64,000 bases of DNA, taken from contig JAQCKF010000006.1 of the NCBI GenBank assembly GCA_027592275.1, positions 1 to 64,000 on the forward strand, read 5' to 3'. Every line of letters begins with the position of its first letter. The stretch's first letter is position 1. A program made the position numbers and the translations under genes. This document shows, one piece after another, positions 57,388 to 64,000 of the stretch. Under the pieces are notes generated by a model. It did no database searches. It was not told the DNA's origin and worked only from the letters and a program-made list of their open reading frames with translations. This stretch comes from Pseudomonadota bacterium. Lineage in GTDB: Bacteria > Pseudomonadota > Gammaproteobacteria > Pseudomonadales > Pseudohongiellaceae.

Positions 57388-58479
57388 TTGGAATATTTGA
57401 TTCAGTACGGCATGTTTTTAGCAAAGGCGGTAACCATCGTAGTGGCCATTGTCATTGTGGTGGGTGCGATAGCTGCTAGCGGAAATCGTCAGCGCAAGGC
57501 GGGTAGAAAAGGTCAGATCAAGGTTACTCATCTCAATGAGCATTTCGATGATATGAAGGACACATTGAGACATTCAGTACTGGCGAAAGACCAGTTGAAA
57601 CAAGTTCACAAAGACGAGAAGAAGCAAGCAAAGCTCGAGTCGAAGGAACAGGCTAAAGCAGACAAAGAGGCAGCGAAGAAGCCCTATGATGTCGCTGCCG
57701 ACGCGAGCAACCCAGAACAAAGAAAGAAGCGTGTTTATGTAATAAATTTCACCGGAAACATTTCTGCAGATGAAGTGGCATCTCTGCGCGAAGAAATCAC
57801 CGCGATATTGACATTGGCGGAACCTCTCGATGAGGTTTTATTACGCCTAGAAAGTCCGGGAGGCATGGTGCATGCGTATGGACTTGCATCCTCGCAATTG
57901 CTGCGTATCAAGAACAAAAAAATACCTCTTACTATCTGTGTAGACAAAGTTGCTGCAAGCGGCGGCTATATGATGGCCTGCCTAGCCGACCGTTTGGTAT
58001 CAGCACCCTTCGCTATAATAGGTTCAATAGGCGTACTGGTTCAGTTGCCAAACTTTCATCGTGTGTTAAAGAAAAATGAAGTCGACTACGAAATAATTAG
58101 CGCCGGTGAATTTAAGAGAACACTAACCCAGTTTGGTGAGATCACCCAGAAAGGTCGCGACAAGGTTCAGGAAGAAGTAGAGACAATGCACGACATTTTC
58201 AAGGATTGGATCAAGGAACACCGACCGAGTGTTGAGATCGACAAGATCGCCACTGGCGAAACGTGGGTTGGCACTCAGGCTAAAGAGCGTTATATGGTCG
58301 ATGAGATCAAGACCAGTGACGACTGCATCGTAGGCGCCTGCGAGGAAGCCGATGTATACGAAGTAGAATATGAGCTACCAAAATCTCTGCAAGATAAGAT
58401 TGGTGGTGTCTTCCAAGGAACAGTTGAAAAACTATTCTCCAATTGGATCGGGAAATCGACGACTAATACATTTCAGTAA
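57388..58479 (+). CDS. sohB: SohB-like S49 signal-peptide peptidase family protease
   Basis: This inner-membrane serine protease has an N-terminal helix (YGMFLAKAVTIVVAIVIVVG), a long Lys/Glu-rich coiled segment (about 65-120), then the S49 fold with Ser in CVDKVAASGGYMMACLADR and Lys in ISAGEFKRTLTQFGE. Its start is judged to be TTG at 57388: AGGAGA lies seven bases upstream and the next residues (EYLIQYGMFLAKA) align with the E. coli SohB N-terminus. An ATG at 57346 is also in frame but has no comparable site. Confidence 0.87.
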   Translation: MEYLIQYGMFLAKAVTIVVAIVIVVGAIAASGNRQRKAGRKGQIKVTHLNEHFDDMKDTLRHSVLAKDQLKQVHKDEKKQAKLESKEQAKADKEAAKKPYDVAADASNPEQRKKRVYVINFTGNISADEVASLREEITAILTLAEPLDEVLLRLESPGGMVHAYGLASSQLLRIKNKKIPLTICVDKVAASGGYMMACLADRLVSAPFAIIGSIGVLVQLPNFHRVLKKNEVDYEIISAGEFKRTLTQFGEITQKGRDKVQEEVETMHDIFKDWIKEHRPSVEIDKIATGETWVGTQAKERYMVDEIKTSDDCIVGACEEADVYEVEYELPKSLQDKIGGVFQGTVEKLFSNWIGKSTTNTFQ

Positions 58480-58521
58480 CAATGACTCGAGATACGCTGA
58501 CAGGGCTTCACGCCTTGTCAA

Positions 58522-59547
58522 ATGAATCACCAACTTAGGGCGGATAGACAATTGCAAGAATTCAAAGCATTGCAGGTTTCGGAAGGTAGCGAAGGAGAAT
58601 ACAACGCGGTAGTAGTAGAGCGCAGTGTGGATGACTTGCCTCAAGGCGACACCCTGATTCAGGTTAATTACTCTTCGCTAAACTTTAAAGACGCCATGTC
58701 TTTTAGTGGTAATAAGGCGGTTACACGGCAATACCCACATACGCCTGGCATAGACGCGGCGGGAACCGTCGTTAGCAGTGCTGATGCAGGCCTGAGCGCG
58801 GGCGACGAAGTGCTGGTCATTGGCTACGATCTTGGTATGAATACTAGTGGTGGCTTTGGGCAAATGATCCGCGTGCCATCGGAATGGGTCGTCAAACTAC
58901 CATCTGGGTTAAGCCAAAAAGAAAGTATGATTTTAGGCACTGCGGGGTTTACCGCGGCGCTGTGTGTTGAGAAACTCCTATTGAATGGTGTTCAGCCAAG
59001 TCAGGGTAGGGTGCTAGTAACTGGCGCGAGTGGTGGTGTTGGCATGATAGCCGTTGCTCTATTGAGCAAGCTTGGCTTTGATGTTGTTGCGAGCACTGGC
59101 AAGCAGGAGGCTCATGCAAGGCTGACCGAATTAGGAGCGTCTGAAGTTGTAGATCGAAACGTGCTTGGAGAAGAAAACACACGCCCCATGCTAAAAGAAG
59201 ATTGGGCCGCCGCTGTCGATGTGGTTGGCGGGGATACACTGAGCAACGTAATCAAATCGCTGCGTTATGGTGGAAGTGTAGCCGCCTGTGGCTTGGTGCA
59301 GTCTCCAAGTTTTACTACTACAGTTCTACCTTTTATCTTGCGCGGCGTGAATCTTTTAGGTGTGGATTCGGTACAGCTTCCAATCGAAACTAAGCGGCGG
59401 CTGTGGAATAAGCTAGGTGCCCAATGGAAGCTAGATCAGCTAGAAAACATTTGCACAGATATCGGGTTCGCTGAACTCGATGCGAGTCTAGCTCAGGTGT
59501 TAAAAGGTGGCGCGAACGGACGCTTCGTGCTCGATCTCAATAGCTAG
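58522..59547 (+). CDS. AcuI/YhdH-family acrylyl-CoA-type quinone-like oxidoreductase
   Basis: This 341-residue zinc-free medium-chain dehydrogenase uses NADPH. The nucleotide motif is VTGASGGVGMIAVALLSKLG, and the N-terminal NYSSLNFKDAM plus HTPGIDAAGTV match AcuI, which reduces acryloyl-CoA in DMSP or propanoate metabolism. The physiological substrate here is inferred only. The first 10-14 residues before FKALQV are longer than in the family, so a TTG at 58552 is an alternative start. Confidence 0.85.
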   Translation: MNHQLRADRQLQEFKALQVSEGSEGEYNAVVVERSVDDLPQGDTLIQVNYSSLNFKDAMSFSGNKAVTRQYPHTPGIDAAGTVVSSADAGLSAGDEVLVIGYDLGMNTSGGFGQMIRVPSEWVVKLPSGLSQKESMILGTAGFTAALCVEKLLLNGVQPSQGRVLVTGASGGVGMIAVALLSKLGFDVVASTGKQEAHARLTELGASEVVDRNVLGEENTRPMLKEDWAAAVDVVGGDTLSNVIKSLRYGGSVAACGLVQSPSFTTTVLPFILRGVNLLGVDSVQLPIETKRRLWNKLGAQWKLDQLENICTDIGFAELDASLAQVLKGGANGRFVLDLNS

Positions 59548-59565
59548 AGATTACAGTCTGTGTAC

Positions 59566-60726
59566 CTAGTCTCTGCGCAATTTCGGGTTGATCGCGATAG
59601 GAGTTGGGCAGAACAGCACTACTATGTAAGAAGAAACTAGGAAAGTCAGGATCGCCGCACCTTGTATTGTGAGGGAGGCGATCTCTCCTATTACTCCAGA
59701 CTGCGTCGCTACGAACGCGATGAGTAGGGAAAACTCACTAATCTGCCCCAATCTCAGGCCAGCATCCCACGCTAGACTGTCTCTCTCGCTGAATCTCTTC
59801 AGCAAGTATCTAAATACGATAGGCTTTATTGTCAGTACAGCTATTGCCAATACCATGCAGGTGACAAAGATATCGGGTAGTAACAAAAGATTAAACTGCG
59901 CACCCAGTGTAAAGAAGAACAGTATCAAGAAGAAATCTCGAAGAGGTTTTAGTCTGTCCGCGATATAGAGGGAGATTGGGCTGGTGGCCAACGCCACGCC
60001 TGCTACAAACGCACCGATCTCCGCTGAGAGTCCTAACGCAACTCCAAGCTCTGATAAGCCCAGGCACCAGCCAATGGCGAGCAGGAAAATATATTCTTTA
60101 AAATGATCGAACCGAGCGATCAGCCGTATCAGAACATACTGCGTAGTGAAATAGGCGAAGACCAGCAACAACGGAAAGGCGATTAAGACTCGCAGTGCTG
60201 TGGACTGTTGAAGATTTCCAGCGTCTAGGAAGGTAATTAGGAAAATGGCAATGAAATCTTGTAGCAGTAAGATACCAACCATTAATTCTCCCATGTGTTT
60301 CTGATGCAGAACGGTTGTGGGCAATAGTTTGATGCCAATAATCGTGCTCGAAAAAATCAGGCTAAACCCGATCACGAGGCTCTCGGTCTGGCTAAACCCA
60401 AATAGAAGCCCTGTAGAATAACCAAGAAGGACGAAGACGATAGAGCTTGCGAGCGTGACCAAAAAGGTCTTGCGTAAGGTAGATAAAAGCTTCTTCGGCT
60501 GCATATCTAAGCCGAGTAAAAACAGTAAGAAGATAATGCCGAATTCCGCGATGTCGGTCAGCAGGCTAGCATCGGTAATATAGGCGAGACCATAAGGACC
60601 GAGCAGGGCGCCAACGCAGATATACGCCACCAGCAGAGGTTGGCGAAAAAATAGGGCAATTGTTGAGAGTACCGCCGCACCGGTGAAAATGAGGAAGAAG
60701 GAGAAGAGTAGGGAATCAGATTCCAT
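59566..60726 (-). CDS. CPA2-family cation/proton antiporter
   Basis: This 386-residue protein has about 11-13 membrane helices and no C-terminal TrkA-N domain, so it is shorter than KefB/KefC. Motifs include FGIIFLLFLLGLDMQPKKL and GFSLIFSSTIIGIKLL, with AEIGAFVAGVALA in the middle. It probably exchanges Na or K for protons. It is convergent with the AcuI-type gene. Confidence 0.87.
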   Translation of the reverse strand: MESDSLLFSFFLIFTGAAVLSTIALFFRQPLLVAYICVGALLGPYGLAYITDASLLTDIAEFGIIFLLFLLGLDMQPKKLLSTLRKTFLVTLASSIVFVLLGYSTGLLFGFSQTESLVIGFSLIFSSTIIGIKLLPTTVLHQKHMGELMVGILLLQDFIAIFLITFLDAGNLQQSTALRVLIAFPLLLVFAYFTTQYVLIRLIARFDHFKEYIFLLAIGWCLGLSELGVALGLSAEIGAFVAGVALATSPISLYIADRLKPLRDFFLILFFFTLGAQFNLLLLPDIFVTCMVLAIAVLTIKPIVFRYLLKRFSERDSLAWDAGLRLGQISEFSLLIAFVATQSGVIGEIASLTIQGAAILTFLVSSYIVVLFCPTPIAINPKLRRD

Positions 60727-60765
60727 GGTGCAGCTGTCTTGCTAATAGTTCTCGACTATAGCGAG

Positions 60766-61266
60766 TTAGCGTCGCCTGAACAAGGGAACGGGTTCCGCAA
60801 CAGTGGACTGATAACCAGTCTCAAAATCATTAAAAGCTTGTAGACAAAGCTCTGCCTCTTGATCGTGACGAATTTCGAAAGTATCAAAGCCGCATTGGGC
60901 CATATAGTAAAGCTGATCGCGCAGTACGTCACCAATAGCTCGAATCTCGCCCTTGAATGCATACTTTTGCCTTAGTTCTCGTGCGTTCGTGTAGGAACGT
61001 CCGTCTGAGAAAACAGGAAAATTAAGTGCAATCAGGGGCAGAGAATGAAGCTCGTCACTGATTTGTTCAGGGTTTTCATCAGAATCTAACCACACGGCAA
61101 TGTTGCCGTCGTATTCATTCAGCTCTTCTTGGTAAAGCTTCCAGAATTGTAGCGGAACGATGAAATTCTTGCCGGGAACCACCTGTAAAATCTCCGGCCC
61201 AGTAGATGCCTTCATTACCGTCCACGGATTGGTTATGACGGTATTTTTATTAATCAGCTTTGGCAT
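60766..61266 (-). CDS. DUF934 protein, sulfite reductase partner
   Basis: This 166-residue protein of the DUF934 family is found next to CysI/CysH in Pseudomonas-like bacteria and presumed to help sulfite reduction. The signature is IALNFPVFSDGRSYTNARELR, with QCGFDTFEIRHDQ near the end. Its ATG overlaps the last 17 bases of the reductase gene, showing coupling. The biochemical role is unknown. Confidence 0.9.
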   Translation of the reverse strand: MPKLINKNTVITNPWTVMKASTGPEILQVVPGKNFIVPLQFWKLYQEELNEYDGNIAVWLDSDENPEQISDELHSLPLIALNFPVFSDGRSYTNARELRQKYAFKGEIRAIGDVLRDQLYYMAQCGFDTFEIRHDQEAELCLQAFNDFETGYQSTVAEPVPLFRRR

Positions 61267-62908
61267 AGACTTTCTCCTTGAATGGATCTATTCCGATTCG
61301 GTTGTAGGTATCGATGAATTTTTCTTCGCCAATACGCTTCTCTTTGTAGACACCCACGATTGTTTCGACGACGTCGGGAATTTCCTCTTGTGCGAAGGAG
61401 GGCCCTATGATCTTGCCGAGACTAGCGTTGTTCTTCGATGAACCCCCTAGCGAGACTTGATAATACTCTTCCCCCTTCTTGTCGACACCGAGAATACCGA
61501 TATTTCCAACGTGATGGTGCCCGCATGCATTCATGCATCCAGAAATATTAAGGTTCATCTCGCCGATATTAGTGAGTTCTTCGTGGTCATCAAACTTTCG
61601 CTGAATTGCTTCAGCTATAGGAATGGATTTCGCATTGGCTAGCGCACAGAAATCTCCGCCTGGGCAGCAGATAAGGTCGGTTAGTAGGCCAAGGTTATTG
61701 CTCGCCATTGCTCCAGATTCCAACGCTTTCCAAAGTTCAAAGAGCTGGTCCTGACGGACATCCGCCATGACGATATTCTGCTTGTGGCTAATTCGTATTT
61801 CGCCGAAGCTATATTCGTCAGATAAGTCGGCTATTTGCTCAAGTTGGCGGTCTGTGACATCACCAGGAGCGACACCTGTCTCTTTAAAACAAACAGTCAC
61901 AATTGAGTAGCCTGTGACCTTGTGCGGTTTTACATTTTGAGAGTGCCAGGCCGCGAACAGTATATTGCTCTGTAATTTATCAGTCAGTTGTGTCGGTGTG
62001 TTGCTTAGTTCTTGATAGTTTGGAGCATCGAAAAACTTCTGACAGCGATCAATTTCTTCGTCTGTAAGCGTAAGCGAAGAATCTTTAATGAGCGCCCATT
62101 CCTTTGTTACTTTGTTCTTGAACTCCTCTACACCAGTTTCCTTTACCAGTATTTTGATTCTGGCTTTGTACTTATTGTCACGACGCCCCTCGCGGTTATA
62201 GACACGAAGTATCGCTTCTAGTGCTGTTAGAAGGTGTTTTTTCTCAACGAAATCGAATATTTCTTTGCCTATAACTGGCGTGCGACCGAGGCCGCCACCC
62301 ACGAGGATACGAAAGCCAATCTCGTCATTATCTCCTTTAACGATATAGATGCCGATATCATGAACTTGTGTAGCAGCCTGATCATCGACAGTACCGCAGA
62401 CGGCAATCTTAAATTTTCGTGGTAGGTAGGCAAATTCAGGATGGAAGCTCGACCACTGACGGATGATCTCGCAATACGCTCTACTATCTTCTAGTTCATC
62501 AGGCGCCGCTCCTGCAAATTGATCTGTTGTGGTGTTGCGAATGCAGTTGCCACTGGTTTGTATGGCATGCATTTCTACTTCTGCGAGATCGGCGAGCAAA
62601 TCCGGCACATCGACTAAAGCAGGCCAGTTATATTGAATATTCTGGCGAGTGGTGAAATGCGCATAGCCCTTATCGTAGTGATTGGCGATGTAGGCAAGCT
62701 TGCGCAATTGTGTTGAAGACAGCATGCCGTAGGGCACAGCAATACGAAGCATCGGTGCCAGGCGCTGCACATAGAGCCCGTTTTGGAGACGCAGGGGCAG
62801 GAACTCAATTTCACTTAGCTTGCCATCAATGTATCGATTCGTCTGGTCGCGAAACTGGGCGACGCGATCCGCTAACATCTGATGGTCATATCCGTCGTAT
62901 CTGTACAT
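61250..62908 (-). CDS. cysI: Nitrite/sulfite reductase hemoprotein (CysI-type)
   Basis: This 552-residue siroheme and [4Fe-4S] enzyme has paired ferredoxin-like repeats. The cluster Cys occur as CCPGGDFCALANAKS (C...C) and SGCMNACGHHHVGN (C...C). The ATG at 62908 (MYRYDGYDHQM) is chosen over TTG at 62917 because related proteins start this way. With the downstream DUF934 gene it forms an assimilatory sulfite reductase unit; nitrite reduction cannot be excluded. Confidence 0.9.
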   Translation of the reverse strand: MYRYDGYDHQMLADRVAQFRDQTNRYIDGKLSEIEFLPLRLQNGLYVQRLAPMLRIAVPYGMLSSTQLRKLAYIANHYDKGYAHFTTRQNIQYNWPALVDVPDLLADLAEVEMHAIQTSGNCIRNTTTDQFAGAAPDELEDSRAYCEIIRQWSSFHPEFAYLPRKFKIAVCGTVDDQAATQVHDIGIYIVKGDNDEIGFRILVGGGLGRTPVIGKEIFDFVEKKHLLTALEAILRVYNREGRRDNKYKARIKILVKETGVEEFKNKVTKEWALIKDSSLTLTDEEIDRCQKFFDAPNYQELSNTPTQLTDKLQSNILFAAWHSQNVKPHKVTGYSIVTVCFKETGVAPGDVTDRQLEQIADLSDEYSFGEIRISHKQNIVMADVRQDQLFELWKALESGAMASNNLGLLTDLICCPGGDFCALANAKSIPIAEAIQRKFDDHEELTNIGEMNLNISGCMNACGHHHVGNIGILGVDKKGEEYYQVSLGGSSKNNASLGKIIGPSFAQEEIPDVVETIVGVYKEKRIGEEKFIDTYNRIGIDPFKEKVYAKAD

Positions 62909-62949
62909 GTTGCTCAATGCTCTCTGTTAACTGCTATTCACTTAGTTGA

Positions 62950-62981
62950 TACTGAAAATGTCATCTAAGACATTTTCAGTA
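62950..62981. promoter_or_regulatory. Perfect palindrome upstream of cysI
   Basis: ACTGAAAATGTC (62951-62962) and GACATTTTCAGT (62969-62980) with a six-base loop match at 12 of 12 positions, plus one further outer pair. The palindrome lies about 40 bases before the cysI ATG, a suitable place for an operator or leader hairpin. Confidence 0.5.
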
Positions 62982-63037
62982 CATCGTGCGTCAAAAGCTG
63001 GCGTGTTATGTCATCTCACTTTTTTTTGGCGCACTCG

Positions 63038-63077
63038 CATTGCCCTAATGGGCAATGGTTGCACATCCCTGTGCAAC
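63038..63077. repeat. Two tandem hairpins between metH and cysI
   Basis: CATTGCCC-TAAT-GGGCAATG (63038-63057) and GTTGCAC-ATCCCT-GTGCAAC (63058-63077) are immediately adjacent perfect stems of eight and seven bases. On the minus strand they are followed by an A-tract, not a U-tract, so they are unlikely to be a standard terminator for metH. Confidence 0.45.
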
Positions 63078-63122
63078 GCTTATTGACCAGAATTATTACT
63101 AGCTAAACGTCCTGTACGGACC

Positions 63123-64000
63123 TCATTCCAAATTCGGAGTGAGCAATTTTGTCATTTCTGCCGCCGGTTTGCCATTTCTATTAGACAGGTCATCTACCTG
63201 CTCTTGGGTGATTTTTCCTACAGAGAAATACTTCGATTCTGGATGCCCAAAGTAGAACCCGCTAACGCTGGCAGCTGGGCTCATGGCAAAACTTTCGGTC
63301 AGCTCGATCTGTGTCTCTTCGGCTGCATTCAGAAGAGAAAAGAGGGTCTGTTTTTCGGAGTGGTCGGGACAAGCTGGGTAGCCCGGTGCCGGACGAATTC
63401 CTCGGTATTTCTCGCCGATCAACTCTGTCGCCGAGAATTCTTCAGTGGGATCAAAGCCCCAGAACTCTTTGCGTACGCGTTCATGCATGTGTTCGGCAAA
63501 GGCCTCTGCTAGCCGATCGGCGAGTGCTTTCACCATGATCGCTGTGTAGTCATCGTTCTCCGCCGAGTACTTGGCGGCGAGTTCATCGGCACCAATGCCC
63601 GTAGTAACGGCGAAACCGCCAATGTAATCCGTACCATTCTCAGCTGATTGAGGAGCAATGAAGTCAGCCAAGCAGAGATTGGGCAACTCGGCTTCTTTGG
63701 GTATCTGCTGCCTGAGGAAATGCAGCGTATCAAGCGGGGCGCCAGACTCATCTGTGGCGTAGAGTTGAACGTCGTTGTCCGCTATCTTATTGGCCGGCCA
63801 GAAACCAATCACAGCCTTGGCTGTCAGTAGTTTCTCATCGACGATCTTCTTCAAGAGCGCCTGAGCGTCGCCAAATAGGTGGGTAGCAGCCTCGCCTACT
63901 TTTTCGTCGTTCAGGATAGCTGGATATTTCCCTGCGAGACTCCAAGTAATAAAGAATGGCGTCCAGTCTATATAGTCAATGAGATCATCAAGGGAATAAT
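63123..64000 (-). CDS. metH: Cobalamin-dependent methionine synthase, C-terminal part
   Basis: The frame ends at 63123 and stays open to the window edge, so the N-terminal bulk lies outside. The visible 292 codons match the MetH activation domain: [11 protein letters not shown] near the edge, [18 protein letters not shown], and the SAM-binding [15 protein letters not shown], with [17 protein letters not shown] after it. It reactivates oxidised cobalamin using S-adenosylmethionine. An internal TTG is not a real start. Confidence 0.95.
   Translation of the reverse strand, partial: YSLDDLIDYIDWTPFFITWSLAGKYPAILNDEKVGEAATHLFGDAQALLKKIVDEKLLTAKAVIGFWPANKIADNDVQLYATDESGAPLDTLHFLRQQIPKEAELPNLCLADFIAPQSAENGTDYIGGFAVTTGIGADELAAKYSAENDDYTAIMVKALADRLAEAFAEHMHERVRKEFWGFDPTEEFSATELIGEKYRGIRPAPGYPACPDHSEKQTLFSLLNAAEETQIELTESFAMSPAASVSGFYFGHPESKYFSVGKITQEQVDDLSNRNGKPAAEMTKLLTPNLE

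Noticed and set aside
63021..63027. U-tract terminator for metH
   Set aside because: The T run is on the plus strand, while metH is read on the minus strand where it appears as A.

Overview
The window looks like a chromosomal segment of a gammaproteobacterium in the broad Pseudomonadales/Cellvibrionales group. The support is gene order rather than any single gene: smc-zipA-ligA, tig-clpP-clpX-lon-hupB-ppiD with fabI next door, fadB-fadA, mltD/yafS-like/rnhA/dnaQ, and a CysI-type reductase plus DUF934 near metH. These are arrangements I know from Pseudomonas and its relatives. Base composition is moderate, and most of the window is densely packed core genome on both strands.

Layout. 1-2.5 kb is a sparse, decayed edge: a G-rich quadruplex-prone stretch, a solitary RelB/RHH-type antitoxin-like gene, a glycine-zipper lipoprotein and a WecA-like transferase that lacks its N-terminus. 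2.5-11.7 kb holds chromosome and division genes (smc, an unusually long zipA, ligA), a transglycosylase-like lipoprotein and djlA. 11.7-16.4 kb on the minus strand is a tight three-gene operon for a KorAB 2-oxoglutarate oxidoreductase with a GltD-like flavo-iron-sulfur subunit. 16.5-24.6 kb carries a CDF metal transporter, a PreP-like M16C peptidase, the GTPase RbgA/YlqF, a BolA protein, a Bax-like glucosaminidase and a NodB polysaccharide deacetylase. 24.6-32.8 kb carries fadBA, ttcA, yheU, tusA, a 5'-3' exonuclease, pdxB and alaA.

32.8-40 kb is the accessory, decaying part. It has a FecR-family-like repeat protein reduced to a pseudogene, an IS3-family element killed by three in-frame stops, an outer-membrane barrel protein starting 15 bases from the IS end, an unrecognised 234-residue protein, a GAF/HD-GYP protein broken by a one-base homopolymer insertion, a DUF6316 gene and a strongly folded intergenic inverted repeat. 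40-50.6 kb is the protein quality-control cluster (trigger factor, ClpXP, Lon, HU, PpiD), with heat-shock-like promoter candidates before clpX and lon, preceded by mobA and followed by fabI. 50.7-64 kb carries a POT peptide transporter, mltD, a YafS-like methyltransferase, rnhA, dnaQ, nudC, sohB, an AcuI-type reductase, a CPA2 antiporter, the sulfite/nitrite reductase pair and the C-terminal part of metH, which runs off the window.

I found no CRISPR array, rRNA, tRNA, prophage or defence island. Nothing here is certainly a new system. The best candidates for follow-up are the KorABC-type operon, the folded element at about 39.75 kb, the triple hairpin ahead of the CysI-like gene, and the hairpin/RBS/17-codon unit at about 17.8 kb. 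All functional calls rest on reading motifs in the translated sequence. No database search was possible.
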